A DNA stretch of 46,435 nt, taken from assembly GCA_002633005.1 (NCBI GenBank), contig NMRA01000009.1:342083-388517 (forward strand), read 5' to 3'. This document shows positions 10,892 to 22,000 of the stretch, one piece after another; the first letter of the stretch is position 1, and every line of letters begins with the position of its first letter. This DNA comes from Phoronis australis. Taxonomy: Eukaryota > Phoronida > Phoronidae. The notes beneath the pieces were generated by a model. That model did no database searches, was not told the DNA's origin, and saw only the letters and a program-made list of their open reading frames with translations. Position numbers and translations under genes: made by a program.

Positions 10892-13800
10892 TCAGCTGGT
10901 CTTCTCTGACTCATCCTCTAGGGATTTCATGTAGATAGGTTTGGAGTATTTTATTGCCCGGCTCTGAGCCTTGAGTCTTTTGTGTCCAACAGGGGGCAGG
11001 ACTGTTTGGGGTATATTGACCTGAAAGGCAAACCATATTCAGTTAGACAATGGTAGTTCCAACACATAGATCTTTTTGAAAGGTTTCACAAAGATATTCA
11101 AAATACAATAAGATAAGTATAGAAGTTGACTAGATCCCCCTTCAACTCATAACACTGTTTGAAACACATCCAAGCTCTTCTCAACAAGGTTCGAAATAAC
11201 ATCAAATGTGTACGCTCCATGTGGACACCAAAGTCATATGACTAAATTCAGTTTCCGTCTGTATATGAATTTGATTTCATTTCTTAGAATACTCCATGCC
11301 TGTAGGTGGCCAGTAGCCAGCACGCAGGTATCACTTAATTTTCCTCGGGAAATTTTTTTACAGCGGCGTTTCTGATTGGCTACTCGAATTCTCAACAGGC
11401 AGCGCTTCACGCAAACAAACTGGCATGACTGATGGACTGAAGTTTAAAATGTGGTCTGTTGTGCAAACAAATCGGTGCTTAAAATTTATGATCAGGAAAT
11501 ATGAATCCTAGAAATAGTGACTGCGCCTTTTCGGATTGCATCTTTCTACTGTCTATGACTTTGTTTACGATACTGTCCTGTATTCATACAGTATGAATAA
11601 CACACCGGTTAAATTGGCCAGATATGTGTTTATTGTACATGTACGTGCTTCAAGCACACAGCTATTAAACATCACTGCAGAAACGAAATATTTGCTACGA
11701 CGCCACTTGCATGACAAGGCTAAAAATCTGCCATTTTTTCACTGTGTTGTAAAGCTAACCAATGACTGCCGAGGTTACATCAACCAATGCTAAAGCGCGT
11801 GCCACAAAGTGATACCTGCGTACTGGCTAGGCATGCTAGGGAACCAGCGAGCCATGAAAACAGACATGGAAGGGATGAAACAACTAAAGCCTGATTTACT
11901 CTTCAGATCCAGTTAAATCTGAGCAACAAGATGGATTTACAACATGTGATATGCAAATCACTCCATTGATAAATTGACACCCTAAGTCGGGGTCTAAACT
12001 TTGAACTCGAAATCCAATTCAAATTTTTTTTTTTTCACTTTCTGTGTATGCAGGTATTGTTTGTAATGGGGCTCTTGATACTCAGCAGGTGGCGCTAATA
12101 AATAAAGGTCCTTTATTGACAATGCAATAAATTGAGACATCAGAATGTGATAAGGGACCCCTGAATGCAGACATTTCTCATGGTGGCGTTCATGTGATAA
12201 AGGACCCCTGAATGCAGACATTTCTAATGGTGGCGTTCATGTGATAAAGGACCCCTGAATGCAGACATTTCTAATGGTGGCGTTCATGTGATAAAGGACC
12301 CCTGAATGCAGACATTTCTAATGGAGGCGTTCATGTGATAAAGGACCCCTGAATGCAGACATTTCTATGGGGAGGTCCCTTGCTCCAATTACGCACCTAG
12401 TGAATTTTGAGTTTTCGATTGTTTGAATTTACTGAAGTTTCTCTCAGTGATGTCACATGCTTGAAAGTAAGACAATAAAACCTAACCGTCTTTGACAATT
12501 TATGACATTGAGAGGTCATAGTGGTGCCCTACATGTGTTTCTGTAGCAACCAAATTTATAAGCGTTACTGTTCAAGATAGGCTTATAAGTACATGTGCAC
12601 TCAACATCTAATGCATGTACGTTTCAAAAGATCACTCTGAAGTGAAAATAGTTCTTTGAAAACACGTTAAACTTGAGTCAAAAGTACACACTATGATTGA
12701 GTAAAATACCTACCAGCCTGGGATATGGAATTTTGTAGTGATAGGCTGGAAGAGAAAGAGGCAGAATGGCATCTTTTATGTAATAAAAGTAAAAATTGTG
12801 ACGATAAACCTCGTTTGGCATGCAAACTGAGATCATCAAAATGTCACAAGATGAACGAATTACTGCGACTGAAATTCTAGTACACCCCTGTTATTTTTAG
12901 TCAAAAAGAAAAAAATTCAAAATCAAGAAAACAGTCCTGATGTAATACTTTGAAAAATGCTTTGGTTGAACTTAATTATGAAGGAATTATGATGTGACAT
13001 CAATATAATGTCAATGTGTCACCATAATGCACTCACTAGTAGCGATATCTAGTGTTAAGGCAATGAACTAGTCTGTTCTCATTTGATCTACAATCATATT
13101 GCTTTCAGATCATGAAGTGAACACCAGTCCATTACAGTCGATTGACCAAGCAGTCTTCAGTACTTCTCAAGCCAAGGTATGTTCTCAGTAATGCTGAGTA
13201 CTAGAGAGTACTTAAATGCAATGAGAAATCTTCACTTAGACAACCAAAAAGTGAGTTTACAGTACAGTTTTCTTCCTTATTCCGTCTTTGTCATCCAATC
13301 ACTTTCAGAGACAGCCAATGTTTACTGATAAGACCACAGCCTTACTCACACAACACTAACTGGACGGGGAGTTAAACTAACACAGTCTTGAGATACAAGC
13401 CAGACTGAATGCATTACCTAATGTCATTCTAATATTTGTAAGGTTCAAGTTGATGTCAACTGATAAGTGGTGACATTAATAAATTGTTTTTAATATCAAA
13501 AAAACAATAGAGGCAGGCAGACTGGTACTTTAAGCAAGTTTTTGTCATACCTAGCTCGATCCTGGTTTCTGCTTCTTTCAAACGATCATTCACAGCACTC
13601 TCTTCAGACAACTGAAAGACATAAAAAATTAACACCTTGTCACTGTTAACTACCAGAAGTAATAAGCAGGAAAGAGAATACACTGCAGTCACAGTATCCC
13701 AGTTGAGTACATACATTAATAGACTACATGTAGGAGCAAAGCAAGATTGTTTCGCAGGAATACCTCAGCACCAGTGTTACTTGTGTAGATGGATGACCAA

Positions 13801-14295
13801 GACAATATAAATTGAATATGTGACAGAACAATTGTGGAATTAAACACACTTAGTAGAAACAAGCAGACTTAGCAAACAGAACGTTGAAAAAGCTTAAAGT
13901 CTACCAAAATATCTTAGATATATATTTGGAATAATTCCAATGTTTGGCTAAATGCTCATCCTAAAATTTTCAGAAATTTCATTTTTAAGCATTTGCAACT
14001 ATGTTTAATGCCTGCATCTGGATTCATAGCTTCTTTTTGGTATTGACCTCAACAGGTAGTGACACAAAACTGGATAGTTCAGTTTATACAACAACACCCC
14101 TGAAATGTATAGGAACATACAATGAGAGCCTGAATATAATATACTCACTTCCTTGTTTTTGCGAAACAAGGCCCTTGCTTCATCACGTATGTACTTCCGT
14201 TCATGCTGGGTGTCACCTGGTACTTCGGCCTGCCATGTCCGGGCCAATCTCAGAATCTTGCGGTACGTAGACAAAACCTCTTTACGTAAAGCCAT
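10892..14295 (-). CDS. LYRM1: LYR motif-containing protein 1 (complete, 122 aa)
   Basis: Seen: coding exons on the - strand at 14149-14295, 13551-13611, 12714-12745 and 10892-11020, all with AG/GT borders and compatible phases (0, 1, 0). They join to 122 residues, the same length as human LYRM1. Recognisable stretches are EVLSTYRKILRLARTWQ, EARALFRKNK, ETRIEL, HYKIPYPR (from the 32-nt third exon) and YSKPIYMKS near the end. ATG at 14295 is preceded by 6 nt of 5' UTR and an acceptor (TTTTCCAG), so a non-coding first exon exists, probably at 15910-15960. Known: LYRM proteins form a three-helix Complex1_LYR fold and are mostly mitochondrial accessory or assembly factors, often binding acyl carrier protein; LYRM1 itself is poorly defined. 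Oddity: the canonical L-Y-R tripeptide reads T-Y-R here. The gene is convergent with MRTF and divergent from TAB1. Confidence 0.93.
11316..11827. mobile_element. MITE-like element with TA flanks in a LYRM1 intron
   Basis: Inverted termini of about 21 bp (GCCAGYACGCAGGTATCACT, plus T) with one mismatch, each flanked by TA (11314-11315 and 11828-11829). The 512-bp interior has no convincing coding content. It is probably a non-autonomous TA-target DNA transposon. Confidence 0.65.
12081..12097 (+). promoter_or_regulatory. CTCF-like site in a LYRM1 intron
   Basis: TCAGCAGGTGGCGC followed by TA matches 13 of 14 positions of the CCASYAGRKGGCRS core. It is not embedded in an R1 repeat, unlike the other CTCF-like sites here. 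Binding is inferred. Confidence 0.35.
12147..12366. repeat. 47-bp minisatellite, about 4.7 copies
   Basis: Units start at 12147, 12194, 12241, 12288 and 12335, an exact 47-bp period, with only a few substitutions. It lies within the last LYRM1 intron. Confidence 0.95.
12746..14148. other. LYRM1 introns around exon 13551-13611
   Basis: Apart from the 61-nt coding exon, both flanking introns hold no recognised repeat, RNA gene or exon. Confidence 0.5.
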
Positions 14296-14870
14296 ACAAA
14301 ACTGGAAAACGAAATAAGAAAAACAAATGAGTGAAAATGAGGGGAAACCAGAACAATTCCATGAACTGGAACAAAACACACAAGCCGCCTTCTTTTCACA
14401 TCCTGTCTGGCAAGTAGTTAGAACACCAATTATGAATCGGGTGTGATGGAGTCAGGCAGTGTTCCATAGACCAGACACTCTCAGAATATGCTAGTGTAAT
14501 CGCAGATCATACAACAGAATCCCAGCAAAGACAACAATATTCCATCTGCTAATCCCAGCTTTTCTTGAGAGTATCGGGAATTCTGGTAAATACATTTTAC
14601 TGCTTAGCAGTATAAAAGAAAATATTTCGGCATAGAAAAGCCTTTCAACAATTTTCTGTATAATGTTTGGTGTTGTATCTTTAGCAATTGTTCAGTCAAT
14701 TGGAAAATTCAAGCTCTATCAACACAACAAACAACCATAGTCAGCAGACGAACATACCCATAAAACAGGCAAACTTGTCACGCACCACCAGTGAATAAGG
14801 ACGCAGTTAGTGTGCAAGTTCACAGATCTCATGCATTGTCACAGACAACTTATCATCGTCTCAAATGGCC

Positions 14871-15430
14871 CCCAGTAGAGACAGTGGTCATCCCATAGCC
14901 CCCCCCATAGGCTGGAAGTTTTTCGGTGAATTATACCACAGACTGATTAAACCATCGAAGTTATGTTGCTACAAGTACCTTTTGCACTTAGAGGGACACC
15001 TGCCGTTGATGTCTTTAACTCTTCCCAGTTCGGACAAATACTCCCGCAATCAAAATTTTCTCCAACAGTCCTTTGTTTAGTTCCCCAAATTGACAACTGA
15101 ACATTGCTCCATTGTTTGCGCCAGGGGCATGACGTCCCATCCCTTGGCATGACCAGTGTAAAATGACCAGTTGCCAATTTGGGAACTAAACCAAGGACTT
15201 ATCGAAAAAAGTTTGATTGCGAAAGTATTTGTTCGAGATGAGAAGAGTTAAACTAAATTACAGACATCAACGATCAACGTCCTGCTAAGGTGTCCTGACA
15301 GTATGCGCAAAAGGTACTTACATCAACATGACTTTAATGGTTTAATCAAGGTGAGCTATAATCAAAGTGAGCTATAATCAAGGTGAGCTATAATTTGCCA
15401 AAAAGCCTCCGGTGTATGGAGGGCATATGG
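14871..15430. repeat. R2 repeat pair in inverted orientation
   Basis: About 14871-15100 and about 15180-15430 are diverged copies of one sequence in opposite orientations with a spacer of roughly 80-95 bp, forming a long imperfect palindrome. A third copy lies at 16735-16935. Shared landmarks are 'gcaaaaggta' and 'aatttgccaaaaagc'. Confidence 0.75.
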
Positions 15431-15477
15431 CACCTTTAATCAGCCCCTCCACAATACAGTGGCTGATTAGGTGCCTG
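15431..15477. mobile_element. Small palindromic MITE
   Basis: GGCACCTTTAATCAGCC is mirrored by GGCTGATTAGGTGCC over 47 bp. The termini match those of the element at 17039-17114, so both belong to one short palindromic family. Confidence 0.6.
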
Positions 15478-15909
15478 AGGCTGAATCCCAATCGGTTCAT
15501 TCACATCAGTTCATGAGACACTCATACCTTCCACTCCTACATACCTCCAGATCACCAAACTCCCACTCTCATACCTTTGAGAGATCATACATCTGCACTG
15601 CATACTATGCAAACTCTTTCCATCTACCATTTTACTCTGGAATAGACTCCCATAATTCGCCATCTCATCAGAAACAATAGAAATATTCACAAGTCACATC
15701 CTGAACATCAATCTTACACAGTAATCATTAAGACCTGTTTTATCTTGGCACTAACCAGCACTTTGTTTTATCGTTATTTTTCACGGTTACGTACACCTCA
15801 GTTTTATACTAACATGCGCCAAAAAGTAAGAATCGATACCACGATCGTTTGTTGTATATAGGAAGAACAGTTTTATCTTTGCTATTTGGAATTTGTATAG
15901 TCCGGTTAC

Positions 15910-16062
15910 CTATTGTCGTCAGGCTCCAAAGGTCGTCCGCCATCTTGTTTCGCGTGCAGCGCAACCACGCGGGACTTAGCGTTCCAATTTGGAGTGCTCG
16001 TCTGCACGTTAGGTACTAACTTATCGGAAGAGACACGTATCAAAGTAATGAGACAAAAATCG
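15910..16062. promoter_or_regulatory. Divergent LYRM1/TAB1 promoter region
   Basis: CpG-containing stretch between the start of LYRM1 (-) and the proposed TAB1 first exon (+). GTCCGCCATCTTG at 15935-15947 is the reverse complement of CAAGATGGCGGAC, the YY1 motif typical of animal transcription starts, oriented for LYRM1. CGGAAG at 16025-16030 is an ETS-type core. A LYRM1 5'-UTR exon at about 15910-15960 with donor AATAG|gtaacc is likely. Start sites are inferred. Confidence 0.55.
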
Positions 16063-19000
16063 GTGAGTTTACCGATTGTTTTTTAAAACCACTTAAAAAT
16101 CAGTAGATTTTACTAATACACTTTTTTGGGCGTTTTCAGAAGATGTTTTCGAATTTAAATTTTCTTCCGACGGGACACAAAACATGATCCAGGGTTTGTT
16201 TATGCAATGTATCTGTTTTTCCCAGGCACTAGTAGGATCTAGAAGGCCAAAGGAAAAATCCGCAGACAAATGCGATACGCTGGGTTCTTNNNNNNNNNNN
16301 NNNNNNNNNNNNNNNNNNNNNNNNNNNNNNNNNNNNNNNNNNNNNNNNNNNNNNNNNNNNNNNNNNNNNNNNNNNNNNNNNNNNNNNNNNNNNNNNNNNN
16401 NNNNNNNNNNNNNNNNNNNNNNNNNNNNNNNNNNNNNNNNNNNNNNNNNNNNNNNNNNNNNNNNNNNNNNNNNNNNNNNNNNNNNNNNNNNNNNNNNNNN
16501 NNNNNNNNNNNNNNNNNNNNNNNNNNNNNNNNNNNNNNNNNNNNNNNNNNNNNNNNNNNNNNNGCCAATTAAAGACAAGTATAAGTGGTGGCATTTTGGA
16601 AACGAACATTTGACTGACAAGACCGCAATGGCTCACCTTTGGCCTATTTAAAGATTGAGGTCATGAAGTCACATCACCTAGCGAGCGCGGTAAAAATTGG
16701 AGCGTGCGCAGTATAAAAATGGTGAGTTCACGAGTTTGGGAACTGAAATAGGGACTGCTCGAAGAAAAAGTTTGATAATGGGAGTATTTGTTCGAGTTGG
16801 AAGGAATTAAACACATCGACAACCTTCTCAGGTGTTCCTGTACGCGCAAAAGGTATTTATAACAGCGTGACTTTGATGGTTTAGTCGGTGCGAGGCATAA
16901 TTTGCCAAAAAGCTTCCGGCGTACAGAGCGCCTATAGCCTCTGCATCGCCTCTGGTTCGGGCCAACAGAGGCAATGGTCATTGCCTAGAGTACTGTCTGA
17001 GTACAGAAGCTAGCCTACTTAGACTTAGTATACCACACCCACAGGCACCTTTAGTTAGCCCTCGACGATATACTATATAGTATATAGTTGAGGGCTGATT
17101 AAAGGTGCCTGTGGTACTAGACAGAGAGTGTAACTGTTGCTAGTGTATTGTAAGCCAATAGCAGTACACTGACTGATACATCAGGATTGGGGTAAAAGTG
17201 ACAAATATGCATCCCTATTGGGACCCTATAGTATAGTCCCCACCAATTCACCTTTTTCGGTAAATATAGTTAATATCTTGGTTACCAATACTTTCTGGGC
17301 AAAGCCTATACTCTCCTTGCGATGTTATTTTTGATTTAAAACAGCCAGTTCAGTTTACTTTGCTATTTAGAGATCTGATGATAAACCAAATTTTTTCAAT
17401 GTCAGCCTGCAACTAAGTTCAGTAAAGCACCGTAATTTCGTAAAAGATTAGCTTCTAATTGTCAAAAAAATGCTGTATCAATCAGTCGATTTTCGTAGAT
17501 ACATAAACATGTAAATCAAAATCCAGTAATCAATTCCATGAGCAATGCATTTACCTTGATTTAACGACTTAATTCCTTTTTGTTCTCTTGTTCATGAGTT
17601 ATGACGACAAATCTTGTACCTATTTCAAAACAATCCATTTATTGCCATTTGAATTGTGAGTATATTTTTGGGAATTGTCGAATTTCATCAATGTCTGAGT
17701 TATTTTAGATAAGCAAAAATTGTCTAAGTGTACTTTACTATTTGGGGATCAGGTTATAGACTTTTTCCAACTTCGGGTTGCAACTAAATTCACTGAAACA
17801 TCAATTCTTACAAGATTAGCTAATTGTCAAAAATAATCTATGAATCTGTCGATTTTCGTGGATACATAAACATGAAAATCAGAAACCTACGAATTTGTTT
17901 ATCAAAACGGAATGTTATTAGCAATTTCCGCAGGCATGCTCTCCAAATTTTGACGGGTCGGGTAACCAGGGGAACATGGGAGATGGGGGCATTAGTATTG
18001 AGGTGTATTTTTGCTCATTTCAGACTTACCTATAATGGTTCACAAGTTAAAGTTGAAGTCCAAAACACACTCAAATCTTTGTTTAGGATTGCGAATAATT
18101 AATTTTGATTACCCCTATTCGACATGTACACCGTCATCACAAATCGTAGCCCGACACTCTTTTTGGCATGTGCGAATTCCTTGCAATCATCTCCTAGTAA
18201 TTTCAGAAGAAATACTACTGTTGGAATACTACGGGAAAGAAGTAACATTATTTATATAACTAACCATCAGAAGTAGTCATTCTGTGCAATTCACTAATAG
18301 TGGTCTTCACGTTCTTCAAAATTCTACCTTTTTGAGTTTTTGATGGTTGTTATTCCTATTGTATTTTTTCACATTTTTGGTTGTTTGGGTCGAATGTCTT
18401 GATACTGCTGTGCTGTGCGCGAACGTTTTGTGTTTTTAATGAATTTGGAATCTCAACTTCCCCTCGTGAATACTTGGCAGTGTCACTTTTACAAGTATAG
18501 ACCAAGTGACTGTTACCCCGAACTGCCCCACTGAGAGAGGGTCCCATCTGAACTTAAGATGAAAGGTTAAACATCAGTAAGCTTGGAAAAGAGTGACAGT
18601 TCATTCCATCGCCGTGTGACTCTGTAAGAATTCACCTTCCTCAACATGAAAGCAAAAAAACAGGGAAATGAAGATAATTGATTCCAACATTGGGCCCTCT
18701 CTCTGTGAGCGCCCCTGAAAAATTTGTCTGTAATGACATGAAAAGGGTCGTCAATGGCCCACTTCAAGCCTGGGCCCCTAAATATGAAAAAATCTATATT
18801 TTCAAAAATCAGCAAATGCGCAGCAATTGATATTATCTGTCGGGTCATCAATTTTTCTCAAGTGATATACAATTTCTAGAAAAAAAACAAAAAACTAGAG
18901 TGACAGCTGTCTCTGTTATCCTTTGCCAGAGAGGAGGTTCTGGAAAAATATAGTTTTGCATTCGCAAAGTTGCCTTTATTGAATTTAAAATTTTTGCCAT

Positions 19001-22000
19001 TTTTAAAAATACATGTATGAATGATTAAGTGTGTGTTTTCAAGTGCATTTAGATGACCGGCATGCTGCAAAAACGGAGGCCCGTCCTAACAACAATATCC
19101 TGGCCAGGGCCCTCAAAGGGTAAATCATGCACTGATACTGACTTGTCAAATGTGCTTTTGAATTTTCTCCCTTATCCTTACTCGTAGTCTTTCTTTTCTC
19201 GACTATCCCCGACCCCACACCTATGTCGGTTGCCATGGTTAAACCCTGACGAATGTAAAATTTTGAGGTGGCACATGCAATCTTGAGATTAAGCGAGATT
19301 CAAAGTTCACGCACAGCAGCTTTTCATCTATTTACTTGTTTTTGGGATATTGATTTCACAATTGTGATGTGCAGTGTTATAAAGGAAGGTTTAATGATGC
19401 TGACAATGTAGTCACTTGTCAAAACAAGGTAAATGGTGGTTTTAAGCTCTTTAACTGTGGTTAAAGTATCACAGTCATGTTACTTTGTGTACCTTTTGAG
19501 TAATTGCCGAGATTATCGGACCCAGGAGTCCAACCCCAAGCGTGCTAACCATTCAGCTAATAGGCAATTGCCAGTTAACGAGTAGCCAACAGAGGTTCAT
19601 ACGAATCATCGGAAGCACATCTACAGCGAAGTGTTGATCGACACCAGGAGTAGGTCACCCATCTGCCAGAGGTCACCCATGTGCCAGTCAAGCTGAGAGG
19701 ATGTCACCCATCTGCCAGAGGTCACCCATGTGCCAGTCAAGCTGAGAGGAGGTCACCCATCTGCCAGAGGTCACCCATCTGCCAGTCAAGCTGAGAGGAG
19801 GTCACGCATCTGCCAGAGGTCACCCATGTGCCAGTCAAGCTGAGAGGAGGTCACGCATCTGCCAGAAGTCACCCATGTGCCAGTCAAACTGAGAGGATGT
19901 CACCCATCTGCCAGAGGTCACCCATCTGCCAGTCAAGCTGAGAGGAAGTCACCCATCTGCCAGAGGTCATCCATCTGCCAGTCAAGCTGAGAAGTCACCC
20001 ATCTGCCAGAGGTCACCCATCTGCCAGTCAAGCTGAGTGGAAGCACAGACAAGGAGTCTCACTACTCTTCGTCATTTGTTTAACTATTTCAACTTCTCTA
20101 GAAAGTGGTCACTCTCGCTCACTACACCTTACTTTCCCAACCTTGCTCAAGATTTTTTCAATTATATTTTGCCCTATTCAGCCAGCTAAAAATGACAGAC
20201 GAATTAGACTTTTTACGCTCATGAATTCGGCCTCATAATGTCCAACTGTGATCTATCTACCAACAAGAACTCTGAAACCATCAGGAACAGAAAATGCTTC
20301 CTGAGCTTATTGGGTTGACCAACCCTAAAATGGTGATTCGAAAATGACGCATCTACTCATTTCCTGTCAGTGTGATTTGAGTTGCCGGCTCCTTCGTCAA
20401 CAAATCTTACAAAGTACTTCAGTTCAAAATTCAACATTGATGGCTACTTCCATCAGACTGAGCCAAGAATGAAACCCTTACATATCAAAACATCAATTTT
20501 TTGTGTACCAGTAGCCTTCAACTAAATTTTAAGAAAGTCAACCATTTGGCTTTTAGTTGAATGGCTTTAGTTCACGCACAAAGAACACACATTGGGTGTT
20601 CGATTCCCAGTGATACAAAAACACAAAGCATGTACTAAACGCGGAACCAAAACAAAATCCTCTGATGTGAATGGCAGCTGTAAAGAGGGAATGATTCTGT
20701 ACAAAATTTGACTTGAATCTTAATTTGTTTCGGGTGTCTGGATCAATTAGATGCTCTGCGGTCATATCTGTACACTTGATGACAATGTGGAGACTGCATG
20801 ATCTCGCATCACTTGTGACTCACTTCCAAAGCCTAACCGGAGGTTGTTCACTAATTCAGTTTCTTGCAAGAAAGACAAGATCTTGCAAGACCTTGCTTTG
20901 ATCTCAAGTGAAAGGCGAGTGTTTCGTGAGTATGATCAAAAGCTTGCTAGCCTATCCTTGCAAAATTATGGCCACTGAAGTGAATGGTTGGTGAGGGTGA
21001 AGCATTGAATTGTTGAATTGAATGTACTGTATTCATTCCATATGCAAGGATTTTTTGTGCAAGTGCCACCTGATGTCATGTGGTCTACAAAAATCAACCC
21101 TGAAACTTGACTATCAGCCTCATTAGCTTTTGTTTGTCTAGGCATGCGGACTGCCAATCCCAGGTTCACTTCCATGTGACTGCGATAAATTTTCTCACAG
21201 GAATTCAATGCCAACACAATTCTACAGCCTGGTATTAGGAAAATGGATACTGTAGCCAAATTAATATCAAGACTACTTATCTTCACACATTTTTTAGCCA
21301 ATATTGTAATAACTGCCAAGTATGAATATTCATTTCAAGTCGGCCATCTTGACTAACCAATCATCCACAACAAATTAGTCGCACCAATGTGTATTGCAGG
21401 AACCATCCCAAAGTTGGACAGATGATTTGCCGGTGTGCCATCTGTCAGGTGTTGGCTTCTCCACCAATCAGATTTATAGAGAAGATGGTAACAGGAGGGA
21501 AGGACATGAGTTTGAAGACAAAAGTTTTCACTTCAGGTATATAGTGCTCAAAACAGAGATTCTGTTTTTAGTTCCACACACATTGTGAACACTTCAAGTA
21601 TAGATTGTACAAAACGGAACTTCTGTTTCTTGTACCATACACATTGTGAACACTTCAGGTATATAGTGCACAAAGCAGAGCCTTTATTTTTTCAAAATAC
21701 CACACACATTGTGAACTGCAGTAAAAGTGCTTTGGTTTGTGTCACACTATTTTCGATGTAAGTGCAATTCTATTTTGTCTAATTTTTCAATAACATTTTG
21801 ACTGTTGTAGCTGCATAGAATGGTTATTTTAGCAATTATTTTTGTCCCAAATGGAAGAATTGATGTTGTCCTCTGTAACCATCAGTGAACCATCATGCTA
21901 TGTACTTTCAAGGGCTGATGACCAGTGTCAGATCTATGGTGTTTTTGATGGACACAGTGGTGTGCGAGCATGCAGTTTTGCAGCCCAGAAGTTGCCAGCA

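Larger units (their letters stand above)
14302..15909 (-). other. Probable LYRM1 5'-UTR intron
   Basis: Bounded by the acceptor at 14302-14303 and a candidate donor at 15908-15909 (AATAG then gtaacc on the - strand). It contains the inverted pair of the R2 repeat (14871-15430) and a small palindromic element. Confidence 0.5.

Noticed and set aside
16093-16651. Open frames spanning the N stretch on both strands
   Set aside because: They consist mainly of unknown bases; the gap length is not evidence of an open frame.
14865-16981. Similar peptides (KPSK..CYKYLL) from two R2 copies, suggesting a coding repeat
   Set aside because: The third copy has a stop in this frame and replacement changes are frequent, so a shared coding function is unlikely.
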